Assembly (NCBI RefSeq): GCF_031951985.1
Contig: NZ_JAVLVU010000001.1
Coordinates: 5,421,926 to 5,485,925, forward strand
Reading direction: 5' to 3'
Source of the DNA: Mucilaginibacter terrae
Lineage (GTDB): Bacteria > Bacteroidota > Bacteroidia > Sphingobacteriales > Sphingobacteriaceae
DNA length: 64,000 nt
A model generated the notes under the pieces. The model was not told the origin of the DNA, did no database searches, and was given only the letters and a program-made list of their open reading frames with translations. This document shows positions 15,781-24,579 of this stretch, one piece after another. Numbering within the stretch: position 1 is the stretch's first letter; the number at the start of each line of letters is the position of its first letter. A program made the position numbers and the translations under genes.

Positions 15781-18615
15781 ATGATTAAACCTAAGTTTTG
15801 CAGCCTTGCCGTGGTGGGCCTGGTATTGATGGCGTTGGGAGCAAATGCACAGCAATTTGGCGGCAACCCGCCATCCATTAAATGGAAGCAAGTCAATGAT
15901 TCGGCCGCGCGGGTAATTTACCCCGTTGGCATGGATTCGGTGGCAAGGCGGTTGGCTGGTATTATCAACCATATCAACCACATTACAAGGCCTACCATTG
16001 GTTTCAAGCAAAACAAGGTGAATATTGTGCTGCAAAACCAGTTGATTACCACCAACGGTTATGTGGGTTTGGCACCTTTCCGTAGCGAGTTTTATTTGGT
16101 GCCTGCACAAAATAGTTTCTCCTTAGGTAGCCTGCCCGTGGGCGATCAGTTGGCTGTGCACGAGTTCAGGCACGTGCAGCAGTACAACAACTCTGTGGTG
16201 GGTTTAACGGCTTTTTTAAAGGCCATTTTTGGCGAGGGCGGGCAGGCATTAGCTTATGGCATAGCCGTACCCAACTGGTTTGCCGAGGGCGATGCCGTGT
16301 ATAACGAAACTTATATGACCAACCAGGGTCGTGGCCGGTTGCCTTATTTTTTTAACGGTTACCGCAGCTTATGGGCGGCCGGTAAAAACTACAGTTGGAT
16401 GAAGTTGCGCAACGGCTCATACCGTGATTATACACCCGATTGGTACCCCATGGGTTATATGCTGATAGCTTACGGCAGAGAAAATTATGGTAACGATGTA
16501 TGGCGCAAAGTAAACCATGATGCTGCCGCTTATCGCTCGCTGTTTTACCCTTTTCAAAGTGCGGTAAAACGTAACACGGGCAAGAGCTATACCGATTTCC
16601 GTAACGCCGCGCTCACTCATTTTAAACAGCAATTGCTAACACCCGAATTACAAGCAGGTACCAAACAGTATAGAAGCAATCGGCATTTCATCGGCAACCA
16701 GGAGTTCCCGGTGTATGTAAACGATAGCACCATCATCTACCGCAAATCATCGTACCAACAACGGGCAACCTTTATGATGAAGGCAGGTAATACCGAAAGG
16801 AAGATACGCCTGGCCGATTTTACAGTTGATGGTTATTTTAATTACAACAACGGTCAAATTGTGTACGCATCGCGCCGCCCCGACCCCCGCTGGACTTACC
16901 GCGAATATAACGAGCTCAAAATTGTGGACGTAAAAACCGGCAGCCAGCACGGGCTTACCCACAAAACCAAATACTTTGCCCCGGCCTTTAACATTGATAA
17001 CAGCCGTATAGTAGCTGTTGATGTGCAACCATCGGGCAAATACGCGCTTCATATTTTAAATGCTACCGATGGAAAACTGATTAAAGAAGTACCTAACCCG
17101 GGGGGCTTGTTTTATACCTACCCTAAGTTCTACAACGAAAAGGAAATCGTGACGGCGATACGCAAGCCATCGGGCAGTATGAGTATTGCACTGGTTGATG
17201 TAGAAACCGGCAAGGTCAACGAATTAACTCCCGAAGGTATTGCGCCTAAAGCCTTCCCGGTGGTACAAAAAGACACGGTTTACTTTACCGGAACATCGGG
17301 TATGGATGATAAGCTGTTTGCCGTGAGTGTGCCTGATAAAAAGGTGTTCGAGTTACAGGGCGATTCGTTGCGGAATTATATAGGGAATTACCAACCCGCC
17401 ATCGGCACTAATAAACTGGCCTGGACGAGCTTCAGCGCGTATGGTTATCAGTTGCACGAGGCCAATAAATCTGGTTTGCAGTTTAAGCCGGTAACGGTTG
17501 TGCCTCAACTGCCCGAATTTAATATTGCCTCGTTAAAACAAGAACCGGGTGCCAACTTAATGGCTTCAACAATACCGGCCACAACAGATGCAAAAAAATA
17601 TCCGAAGTTTACGCATCCGTTTAACTTTCATAGCCTGGTACCTTACTTTGATGATCCTGATTATACGTTTTCCCTTATGGGCGAAAACATACTCAATACC
17701 CTGCAAACCGATCTTTCTTTTGGCTATAACCGCAACGAAGGTTATAAACAATTCAGTTTCAATACCATTTACGGTGCGTTCTTTCCGTACCTGTTTGGCC
17801 GGGTTGATTACACGCTCGACCGTCGCGATTATGGTTTTGATGCTAACCGCAATATAGTTGAAGTAAACTGGAACGAAACCAAATTGCAAACTGGTATACA
17901 AGTGCCCCTGTTATTTGCCGGTGGCCGTAACTACACCCGCTTAACCTTTACCAGCAGCATCAACTATAGTATTAATGATGTTAAGCAACAGGCTTTCAAA
18001 AATGCGCTGCCTAACAATACTTACTTAAATAACTCGGTTACATTCAGTAATCAAATAGCTAAACCTTACCAGTTAATTAACCCGCAGTTGGCGCAAAACA
18101 TTACGCTAAGCTACCGCAACACAATCAATAGCTTAAATGCGCATCAATTCCTTGCATCGGGTACATTTTATTTCCCGGGATTGATTTCAACGCATAGTTT
18201 GGTGTTTAATGTTGCTCATCAGCGGCGCGACAGGGCTTACAGTTTGTTCTCCAACCAACTGCCGTTTTCGCGCGGTTATACGGCCGATAATTTGTATCGT
18301 TTATACAAAGTAGGGGTTAACTATCATTTCCCGGTGGCTTACCCCGATGCGGGCGTGGGCAATTTGGTGTACCTGATGCGCTTACGCGGAAACGTGTTTT
18401 ATGATTATACCCACGGAACCGATTTTTACCGCAACGGCACCACGTTTAAAGCCGATTTTAGGTCCGTTGGGGCCGAGTTATATTTTGATACACAATGGTT
18501 TAACCAAAGCGCTATCACCTTTGGTATACGCTATACACGCCTGCTCGATAATGATATATTTGGCGGTAACGGCCGCGACAGGTTAACTTTGATATTGCCC
18601 TTGAGTATCTTTTAA
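15781..18615 (+). CDS. Surface zincin metallopeptidase-like protein with propeller and outer-membrane barrel
   Basis: A 944-residue exported protein in three parts. After a signal peptide ending 'GANAQQ', residues 40-280 hold a peptidase-MA-like gluzincin domain: HEFRH (His127, Glu128, His131) followed by 'NWFAEGDAVYNE', in which Glu169 is the likely third zinc ligand. Residues 290-590 carry beta-propeller (TolB/WD40-like) repeats such as 'YASRRPDPRW' and 'LALVDVETGKV'-type strands. Residues 610-944 look like an outer-membrane beta-barrel, ending in Phe with alternating aromatic strands ('NLVYLMRLRGNVFYDYTHGT'). It is probably anchored in the outer membrane. The substrate is unknown. The 3' end overlaps the convergent cutC by 33 bases. 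Confidence 0.82.
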   Translation: MIKPKFCSLAVVGLVLMALGANAQQFGGNPPSIKWKQVNDSAARVIYPVGMDSVARRLAGIINHINHITRPTIGFKQNKVNIVLQNQLITTNGYVGLAPFRSEFYLVPAQNSFSLGSLPVGDQLAVHEFRHVQQYNNSVVGLTAFLKAIFGEGGQALAYGIAVPNWFAEGDAVYNETYMTNQGRGRLPYFFNGYRSLWAAGKNYSWMKLRNGSYRDYTPDWYPMGYMLIAYGRENYGNDVWRKVNHDAAAYRSLFYPFQSAVKRNTGKSYTDFRNAALTHFKQQLLTPELQAGTKQYRSNRHFIGNQEFPVYVNDSTIIYRKSSYQQRATFMMKAGNTERKIRLADFTVDGYFNYNNGQIVYASRRPDPRWTYREYNELKIVDVKTGSQHGLTHKTKYFAPAFNIDNSRIVAVDVQPSGKYALHILNATDGKLIKEVPNPGGLFYTYPKFYNEKEIVTAIRKPSGSMSIALVDVETGKVNELTPEGIAPKAFPVVQKDTVYFTGTSGMDDKLFAVSVPDKKVFELQGDSLRNYIGNYQPAIGTNKLAWTSFSAYGYQLHEANKSGLQFKPVTVVPQLPEFNIASLKQEPGANLMASTIPATTDAKKYPKFTHPFNFHSLVPYFDDPDYTFSLMGENILNTLQTDLSFGYNRNEGYKQFSFNTIYGAFFPYLFGRVDYTLDRRDYGFDANRNIVEVNWNETKLQTGIQVPLLFAGGRNYTRLTFTSSINYSINDVKQQAFKNALPNNTYLNNSVTFSNQIAKPYQLINPQLAQNITLSYRNTINSLNAHQFLASGTFYFPGLISTHSLVFNVAHQRRDRAYSLFSNQLPFSRGYTADNLYRLYKVGVNYHFPVAYPDAGVGNLVYLMRLRGNVFYDYTHGTDFYRNGTTFKADFRSVGAELYFDTQWFNQSAITFGIRYTRLLDNDIFGGNGRDRLTLILPLSIF

Positions 18616-19371
18616 TAATGGATACGGCTCATTAGCTTTTTGAATAATGGTACGTACACGTTCGGTATCGGTTTCGTCAATGTCGTAATCTTTGCCTACG
18701 CTGCGGCCTAAAAGTATGTTCTCGTTCATAAACTCCATGCCTGTTTTACGAATTTTTCGGGCTGATGAATGAATTTCGGTTGCACCGGTAAAATGCACAA
18801 GGTCGTTCACGTTATACTCGCTTACACCTCCGCCGGGCATAATACATATACGGCCATTGGCCTTTTGTATTAACTGAGCTATTTTGCTGGCTCCTTCAAT
18901 GGCTGTGGTTTTACCGCCCGAAGTTAAAATGCAGTCAAAACCCATGTCAATAATCTCTTCCAGGGCATGAAACATATCGGCACATAAATCAAACGCGCGA
19001 TGAAAAGTGGCTTTCATACCCGCTCGCTTTGCCATTTGAACAAGTTCGGTGCAGCGCTTTTTATCAATAGTGCCATTGGCATGCAATATGCCCGTAACTA
19101 TGGCATGGCAACCCAATTGAGCAGCCATTTCCAGGTTAGCTTTCATTACATCGTACTCCGCGTCCGAATACAGGAAATCGCCGGTGCGGGGCCTTAACAG
19201 CACATACACCGGAATATCAATTTTACTTAATGTAACCTTTATTTGTCCGTAAGATGGGGTGGTGCCCCCTTCGTGCAGGTTATCGCAAAGTTCTATGCGG
19301 GTGGCGCCGCCTTTTTGGGCCGCAATGGCCGATTCAACAGAGTTGGCACAAACCTCAAGAGCTATATTCAT
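18583..19371 (-). CDS. cutC: CutC family protein
   Basis: A 262-residue TIM-barrel protein starting 'MNIALEVCANSVESAIAAQK', then 'GGATRIELCDNLHEGGTTPS', both diagnostic of CutC. It is slightly longer than the E. coli protein (248). CutC is annotated as copper homeostasis, but this role is disputed and no cysteine-rich copper site is evident. It lies downstream of glycosylasparaginase on the same strand (89 bases apart), so a part in glycan or glycoprotein breakdown is worth considering. Confidence 0.92.
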   Translation of the reverse strand: MNIALEVCANSVESAIAAQKGGATRIELCDNLHEGGTTPSYGQIKVTLSKIDIPVYVLLRPRTGDFLYSDAEYDVMKANLEMAAQLGCHAIVTGILHANGTIDKKRCTELVQMAKRAGMKATFHRAFDLCADMFHALEEIIDMGFDCILTSGGKTTAIEGASKIAQLIQKANGRICIMPGGGVSEYNVNDLVHFTGATEIHSSARKIRKTGMEFMNENILLGRSVGKDYDIDETDTERVRTIIQKANEPYPLLKDTQGQYQS

Positions 19372-19460
19372 GACTGAAAAAGTCGATAGTTAAATTATTA
19401 GTTGCTGTAATACAATTGCTTACGTTAAATGTAGTATAAATTAATAAACTAAGCAAAAGT

Positions 19461-20468
19461 TTAGTAATAACATTTGCCGTCAATTAGCAAATCTTGGCTG
19501 GTGTTGTTACATACCGCAAAATTAAACCCCTTTTGCAGGGCAAATGCGCCGTATTCACCTTTTTTGTTGATGGCTAAAAAGCCAACCTGAATTTCTTTGG
19601 CTATTTCGGGCTTCTTTTTAACTATGCGCATTACAGCTTCTTTACAGGCTGCCTCGGGCGTGTAGCCTTGTCGCATCAGTTCCACCACTAAAAAGCTGCC
19701 TACATTGCGTATCACTTCTTCGCCTACGCCGGTTGCGGTTGCGCCGCCCACCTCGTTATCAACGTACAAACCCGCGCCAATAATAGGGCTGTCGCCCACA
19801 CGGCCATGCATTTTAAAGGCCATACCGCTGGTGGTACACGCGCCCGATATATTGCCCTGTGCGTCAATGGCCAGCATACCAATGGTATCGTGGTTATACT
19901 CGTTGCCGGGCAGCCCCTTTTTATTTTCGATGTTGATTACCGGTTTATACTCGGCCTTTTTCAGCCATTCCTTCCATGCTTTTTCGGAGCTGGGCAGCAA
20001 TAATTTTTCTCTTTTGAAGCCTTGCTCAACCGCAAATTGCGTAGCGCCCTCGCCAACCAGCATTACGTGCGGGGTTTTTTCCATTACCAAACGGGCTATA
20101 CTTATAGGGTGGGCTATGTACTCCATAGCCGCAACCGATCCGCAATTGCCCTTATCGTCCATAATACAGGCATCAAGCGTAACATGACCGTCGCGGTCGG
20201 GGTAGCCAGAGCGGCCTACTGTATGGTTGTTTAAATCGGCCTCGGGTATTTTAACGCCGGCTTCAACCGCATCAACCGCACGCCCGCCTTTAACAAGCGT
20301 TTTCCATGCTTCCTGGTTGGCCTGTACCCCAAAGCCCCATGTTGAAATAACAATGGGCAGGTTACCGGCTTGCGGCGCAGTTAGGGTTTTAGCAACAACA
20401 TTTTTTGAAACCAAGGAAACCGAAGCACCGGCAGCCGAAAGCTTAATGAATTTACGACGATTGTACAT
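19461..20468 (-). CDS. Glycosylasparaginase (N4-(beta-N-acetylglucosaminyl)-L-asparaginase)
   Basis: A 335-residue Ntn hydrolase that cleaves the GlcNAc-Asn bond left after glycoprotein digestion. The precursor is self-cleaved before Thr195 in 'NHDTIGMLAIDAQGNISG', and this threonine becomes the nucleophile. The substrate loop 'GRVGDSPIIGAGLYVDN' is conserved. The N-terminus 'NRRKFIKLSAAGASVSLVS' is a Tat-type signal, so the enzyme is exported folded. It sits upstream of cutC. Confidence 0.93.
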   Translation of the reverse strand: MYNRRKFIKLSAAGASVSLVSKNVVAKTLTAPQAGNLPIVISTWGFGVQANQEAWKTLVKGGRAVDAVEAGVKIPEADLNNHTVGRSGYPDRDGHVTLDACIMDDKGNCGSVAAMEYIAHPISIARLVMEKTPHVMLVGEGATQFAVEQGFKREKLLLPSSEKAWKEWLKKAEYKPVINIENKKGLPGNEYNHDTIGMLAIDAQGNISGACTTSGMAFKMHGRVGDSPIIGAGLYVDNEVGGATATGVGEEVIRNVGSFLVVELMRQGYTPEAACKEAVMRIVKKKPEIAKEIQVGFLAINKKGEYGAFALQKGFNFAVCNNTSQDLLIDGKCYY

Positions 20469-20520
20469 GTATGTGGTAGCGTGTTAGTATATCTTGTAAT
20501 AATAGCAAAATGTTGGCCTG

Positions 20521-20692
20521 TGCGATTCCTCTTTTTAGAGAGGTGTAGGGGTGTGTCCTTTTTTATTTCGAAATTCGAATGTTCAATTTCGAAATTTTGT
20601 GCCGACTTATATAGTGATTGCTTAGCAAACGTAATGACACACCCCTGCCAATGCTCTTGCCTTACGCGCCCCCTCTCAAGAGGGGAATTAAA
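20521..20692. repeat. Family A inverted repeat, copy 4 (full length)
   Basis: A 172-base element. The left arm is TGCGATTCCTCTTTTTAGAG plus AGGTGTAGGGGTGTGTCC. The middle is a family C module and GCCGACTTATATAGTGATTG. The right arm is ACACACCCCTGCCA ... GCGCCCCCTCTCAAGAGG. It matches copy 5 along its whole length. It fills the gap between glycosylasparaginase and dihydroorotase. Confidence 0.85.
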
Positions 20693-20720
20693 TAGCAATT
20701 TGCGTTTTTGAAAATACTAA

Positions 20721-22055
20721 TTATCGCTCAAAAATTAGCCTTTTGCCTTTTATTGTCTCGTTAAAGTTACCGTTTTGGTAAATAAGGTTGCCCGATACTA
20801 TGGTGTGCGTAATACTTGCCGGGAAAGTGGTTCCCTCAAACGGACTCCAGCCGCATTTATATAAGGTGTTTTGTTTGGTTACTTCCCAGGGCTTGTTCAA
20901 GTCGGCCAGTACCAAATCGGCCCAGTAGCCTTCGCGTACAAAGCCGCGTTTTTCTACCTGGAAACATATAGCCACATTGTGCGCCGTTTTTTCCACTATT
21001 TGCTCCAAACTCATTTTACCTTGCTGATGCATAGCCAGTAAAGCAGGTAAAGCATGCTGCACCAGCGGACCGCCCGATGGTGCCTGCAAGTAAGCCTGTG
21101 CTTTTTCTTCCATAGTGTGCGGGGCATGGTCGGTGGCAAGCACATCTATACGGCCATCAAGCACGGCTTTCAAAATGCCATCACGGTCGGCGGCCGATTT
21201 AACGGCCGGGTTCCATTTAATAAGGTTGCCTTTGGTAGCGTAATCGGCATCGCTAAACCACAGGTGATGTACACAGGCTTCGGCGGTTATTTTTTTATCT
21301 TTTAATGGTATGGTGTTGTCAAAAAGCTCGGTTTCTTTTGCGGTAGAAATATGCAGAATGTGCAACCTTGCTCCATGCTTTTTAGCCAGCTCAACTGCCA
21401 TCGATGATGACAGGTAGCAAGCTTCGGTATTGCGTATTTTAGGGTGATAATCGACGGTAATATCATCTCCCAATAACTCCTTATAATGAGTCAGATTGTT
21501 TTTAATGGTTTGCTCATCCTCACAATGCGTAGCAATTAGCATGGGCGATTTCGAGAAAAGATTTTCCAGCGTTTTAGGGTTATCAACCAGCATATTACCT
21601 GTTGATGAGCCCATGAACACTTTTACACCGCAAACATTACGGGCATCGGTACGCAAAACCTCGTCAATATTATCGTTAGAGGCACCCATATAAAAGGAGT
21701 AGTTTGCCAGCGAATTTTGTGCGGCTATGTCATACTTGTCCTGCAAAAGCTGTTGCGTTAAAGTATTGGGCACGGTATTGGGCATCTCCATAAAAGAAGT
21801 TATGCCCCCGGCCACGGCTGCGCGGGCTTCGGTGTAGATATTGGCCTTTTGGGTTAAACCCGGCTCACGAAAGTGAACCTGGTCGTCAATGGCGCCCGGC
21901 AACAGGTGCAGGCCTTCGGCGTTGATCACTTCATCGGCATGGGCATCAATATTGTTATCGATGCGCTCAATAAGTCCGTCTTTTACTAAAACGTCGGCCA
22001 CAAACTGGCGTCCCTCGTTAACTATAGTAGCTGCTTTAATCAGAATAGATGACAT
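20721..22055 (-). CDS. pyrC: Dihydroorotase-like amidohydrolase with an altered HxH motif
   Basis: About 444 residues from the ATG at 22055, chosen because the amidohydrolase N-terminal strand ('ILIKAATIVNEGRQFVADV') begins there; the longer frame to 22106 runs into repeat DNA. The enzyme family forms dihydroorotate in pyrimidine synthesis. 'LLPGAIDDQVHFREPGLT' holds the metal site, but the first His of HxH is Gln59 while His61 is kept. Further ligands are visible: 'THCEDE', 'LHILHIS', 'LATDHAPHT' and a possible carboxylated Lys in 'GVKVFMGSSTGN'. The C-terminus 'LVLADLNKPWEVTKQNTLYK' and 'GWSPFEGTTFP' is typical of dihydroorotases. No other pyr gene is adjacent. Confidence 0.88.
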   Translation of the reverse strand: MSSILIKAATIVNEGRQFVADVLVKDGLIERIDNNIDAHADEVINAEGLHLLPGAIDDQVHFREPGLTQKANIYTEARAAVAGGITSFMEMPNTVPNTLTQQLLQDKYDIAAQNSLANYSFYMGASNDNIDEVLRTDARNVCGVKVFMGSSTGNMLVDNPKTLENLFSKSPMLIATHCEDEQTIKNNLTHYKELLGDDITVDYHPKIRNTEACYLSSSMAVELAKKHGARLHILHISTAKETELFDNTIPLKDKKITAEACVHHLWFSDADYATKGNLIKWNPAVKSAADRDGILKAVLDGRIDVLATDHAPHTMEEKAQAYLQAPSGGPLVQHALPALLAMHQQGKMSLEQIVEKTAHNVAICFQVEKRGFVREGYWADLVLADLNKPWEVTKQNTLYKCGWSPFEGTTFPASITHTIVSGNLIYQNGNFNETIKGKRLIFER

Positions 22056-22079
22056 GGGGGTAAAGGTAGGGCAGATTTC

Positions 22080-22112
22080 GTAGGATTTCGAATTTCGGAT
22101 GTTCAATTTCGA
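22080..22112. repeat. Family C short repeat
   Basis: GATTTCGAATTTCGGATG followed by TTCAATTTCGAATTT, the same palindromic A/T-rich module as at 15461, just upstream of the pyrC start. Confidence 0.6.
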
Positions 22113-22160
22113 ATTTATTTGTTGGGTGAGAGAGGTTTTAGAGGTTAAAAAGTGTAGGCC

Positions 22161-22331
22161 TGCGCGATTCCCTTCTTGAGAGGGGTGGAGGGGGGTGTCC
22201 TTTTTTTATTTCGAATTTCGGATGTTCAATTTCGAAATTTTATGCCGACTTGTGTAGTGATTACTTAGCAAACGTAATTACACACCCCTGCCATCGCACT
22301 TTCCAACGCGCCCCCTCTCAAGAGGGGAATT
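22161..22331. repeat. Family A inverted repeat, copy 5 (full length)
   Basis: Left arm GCGATTCCCTTCTTGAGAGG, middle family C module and GCCGACTTGTGTAGTGATTA, right arm ACACACCCCTGCCA ... GCGCCCCCTCTCAAGAGG. It is nearly identical to copy 4 over about 170 bases. It lies in the 434-base gap between pyrC and the divergent helicase; the rest of that gap holds family C modules and one promoter box. Confidence 0.85.
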
Positions 22332-22344
22332 GACAAACAATGGC

Positions 22345-22450
22345 AAATTCAAAAATTGAATATTCGAAACCTGAAAAACTCACTTTATTCAAAATCTTTC
22401 TGTCAAGCCAATGCCAATTTCGAAATTGAACATCCGAATTTCGAAATCTA
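22345..22450. repeat. Family C short repeats, pair
   Basis: AAAATTGAATATTCGAAAC and, 60 bases on, CCAATTTCGAAATTGAACAT then CCGAATTTCGAAATC. They are inverted relatives of the module at 22080, so copy 5 of family A is bracketed by them as copy 3 is. Confidence 0.55.
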
Positions 22451-22475
22451 AAAATTCACTTCATCACTAAAACCG

Positions 22476-22483
22476 TATCTTTG
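22476..22483 (+). promoter_or_regulatory. Candidate -7 box (TATCTTTG), leaderless start
   Basis: TATCTTTG ends 6 bases before the ATG at 22490, which would place the transcript start at or next to the start codon. No TTG at the -33 distance was found. Confidence 0.5.
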
Positions 22484-22489
22484 CCGGCT

Positions 22490-23836
22490 ATGGGCGTACC
22501 TTTTGATGATTTTAATTTTAACCGGCAAATATTGAATGCCATAGCTGATGCCGGCTACACCGAAACTACACCTATTCAGGAAAAAGCTTTTCCGCCTATA
22601 TTGAACGGGCAGGATGTAATGGGTATTGCGCAAACTGGTACGGGTAAAACCGCCGCCTATGTGCTGCCTATACTCATGAAGTTAAAGTATGCGCAGGGTA
22701 ATGATGCCCGTGCATTGATACTGTCTCCAACCCGCGAGCTGGCCATGCAAATCGAAGAGAACATCCGCAGCTTTGCCGCGAATACCGATTTGCGTACCGT
22801 TTTATTGTACGGTGGTTTAGGCCCTAAAACACAAATAGAGAACCTTAAAAAAGGTGTTGATATTATTGTAGCTACCCCCGGCCGGTACATGGATCTATAT
22901 TTGGATGGACACATTCATACCAAAGCATTACAGATACTGGTGCTGGATGAAGCCGACAAGATGATGGACATGGGCTTTATGCCGCAAATTAACCGCATAC
23001 TGGAAGTGGTTCCGCGCAAAAGGCAGAATCTATTGTTTTCGGCTACGATGTCTGATAAAATTCAAATGCTGTCGGCTAACTTTTTGGAGTTTCCAACGGT
23101 AATTGAGGTTACACCGCAGGCTACCCCGGCCCAAACGGTTACGCAGGTTATATACCATGTGCCCAACGTTAAAACGAAGATCAACCTGCTTAAAAAACTG
23201 CTCGACCGTAATGAGGAGATCAAAAAACTAATCATTTTTACTAAAACCCGTGTTGCTGCCGAAGATGTTTACAAGTTTTTGGTGCGTAAATTTGACGATC
23301 AGCAGGTGAAGGTTTTGCACGCCAATAAAGGGCAAAATACCCGCATCAACTCCATCAATTCGTTTAAAAACGATGATATAAAAATACTGGTAGCTACCGA
23401 TGTGGCATCGCGCGGTATTGATGTAAGCGATGTAAGCCACGTGATAAACTTTGATGTGCCCATTGTAATTGAAGATTACGTGCATCGTATTGGCCGTACC
23501 GGTCGTGCTTATCAAAGTGGCGAGGCCATTACGTTTTGCAACCCGGCCGAAGAGTATTATGTGGGTAAGATCGAAAAACTCATTCGCCAAAAAATACCTG
23601 TGCTGAGCATGCCCGGCGATGTTTTTAATGAGGAAACACCTTACGAGGAGCGCCAGGAGCAAGCCCGTGAAATTGACATGCAAAAGCGTCGTGATGATCC
23701 TGATTTTAAAGGCGCATTCCACGAAAAAAAGGAGCGTGTTGAAAAAGCACCTAAGTTAAGCCATAAACAGCAGCTATCTAAAAAACACGGTAAGCCTAAA
23801 ACCACCCGCGGCAAAGCCATCCGTAAAAGAAAATAA
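22490..23836 (+). CDS. DEAD-box ATP-dependent RNA helicase
   Basis: A 448-residue helicase with all motifs intact: Q motif 'TETTPIQ', motif I AQTGTGKT (47-54), PTRELA (80-85), GG, TPGR, DEAD (153-156), SAT (184-186), 'IIFTKTR', 'ATDVASRGIDV' and 'HRIGRTGR'. The basic tail ('GAFHEKKERVEKAPKLSHKQ') suits RNA binding and resembles RhlE-type proteins of Bacteroidota. The ATG at 22490 is used rather than the TTG at 22481, because that TTG is part of the predicted promoter box. It overlaps the next small gene by one base (TAATG). Confidence 0.95.
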   Translation: MGVPFDDFNFNRQILNAIADAGYTETTPIQEKAFPPILNGQDVMGIAQTGTGKTAAYVLPILMKLKYAQGNDARALILSPTRELAMQIEENIRSFAANTDLRTVLLYGGLGPKTQIENLKKGVDIIVATPGRYMDLYLDGHIHTKALQILVLDEADKMMDMGFMPQINRILEVVPRKRQNLLFSATMSDKIQMLSANFLEFPTVIEVTPQATPAQTVTQVIYHVPNVKTKINLLKKLLDRNEEIKKLIIFTKTRVAAEDVYKFLVRKFDDQQVKVLHANKGQNTRINSINSFKNDDIKILVATDVASRGIDVSDVSHVINFDVPIVIEDYVHRIGRTGRAYQSGEAITFCNPAEEYYVGKIEKLIRQKIPVLSMPGDVFNEETPYEERQEQAREIDMQKRRDDPDFKGAFHEKKERVEKAPKLSHKQQLSKKHGKPKTTRGKAIRKRK

Positions 23837-24105
23837 TGAAGATCAGAATTACTCCCCTCAACTTTGCCACTGCATTTTTTTTGGTGCTGGCTTTGGTAAC
23901 CTGGTTGTTTAAGCCTGCCAGTATTATTAATAAGCAGCCTCAGCAATTATCGGGTGCTATTGCTTTGATTTTTTTGGTTTACGCTGTGGGCTCTGCTTTT
24001 TTAGATCTGATCTTCCGTAACTTGTTTAAAGAACTGAAAACCCTTTGGCTGGTTGAAGGCAGCTTTATCGTCTTCACGGCCGTTATATATTTACTGGTAA
24101 AATAA
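23836..24105 (+). CDS. Small membrane protein of unknown function
   Basis: An 89-residue protein with three predicted membrane helices (about 9-27, 38-58 and 70-87). Its ATG overlaps the helicase stop codon by one base, so it is translationally linked to the helicase. GldC follows 21 bases after it on the same strand. It has no cysteine or charged catalytic cluster. The family is not recognised. Confidence 0.75.
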   Translation: MKIRITPLNFATAFFLVLALVTWLFKPASIINKQPQQLSGAIALIFLVYAVGSAFLDLIFRNLFKELKTLWLVEGSFIVFTAVIYLLVK

Positions 24106-24126
24106 AATCTACTATTTAAACTACTC

Positions 24127-24456
24127 ATGAAAAGAGCCGAAATAAAACTCATAGTTGACCTTGACGATAACAACGTTCCCGAAAAAATTACCTGGGAATC
24201 AACCGATTCGGAAAATAAAGATGCCGTTCCGGTAAAATCTTTCATGCTGGCACTGTGGGATCATAACTACAAAAACACTATGCGCATTGACCTGTGGACC
24301 AAAGACATGCCGGTAGACGAAATGAAGAAATTCTTTTTTGAAACTCTGCAAACCATGGGTGACAGTTTTTTACGTGCCACCGGCGAAAAAAACATAGTAG
24401 AAGACCTGCGCGACTACTGTGCCCACTTTGCCGAGAAAATGGAAATTACGAAGTAG
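24127..24456 (+). CDS. gldC: Gliding motility protein GldC
   Basis: A 109-residue cytoplasmic protein. It starts 'MKRAEIKLIVDLDDNNVPEK' with 'ITWES', and has 'MRIDLWTKDMPVDEMKKFF' and 'LRATGE', all close to GldC of Flavobacterium. GldC belongs to the accessory set of the gliding/type 9 secretion machinery and occurs also in non-gliding Bacteroidota; its biochemical role is unknown. No other gld genes are in this window, so it does not by itself show gliding. Confidence 0.92.
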   Translation: MKRAEIKLIVDLDDNNVPEKITWESTDSENKDAVPVKSFMLALWDHNYKNTMRIDLWTKDMPVDEMKKFFFETLQTMGDSFLRATGEKNIVEDLRDYCAHFAEKMEITK

Positions 24457-24458
24457 AC

Positions 24459-24566
24459 ATTTGGTCGATAGTCCATTGTCGATAGACCATAGAAGAAAAT
24501 GTTGGTCGATAACTTGTGAATAAGAAATAACATTACCATGGTCTATGGACTATCGGCCATAGACTA
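24459..24566. repeat. Family D word-type inverted repeat (GGTCGATAG words)
   Basis: Iterated words GGTCGATAG, TTGTCGATAGACCATAG and GGTCGAT on the left face complementary words CATGGTCTATGGACTATCGG then CCATAGAC on the right. It forms a composite hairpin with several pairing registers. It lies between two co-oriented genes. Confidence 0.7.
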
Positions 24567-24579
24567 AAATAAAGATATC

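Noticed and set aside
24127..24456. Evidence that the organism glides
   Set aside because: GldC alone is common in non-gliding Bacteroidota, and no other gliding genes are in the window.
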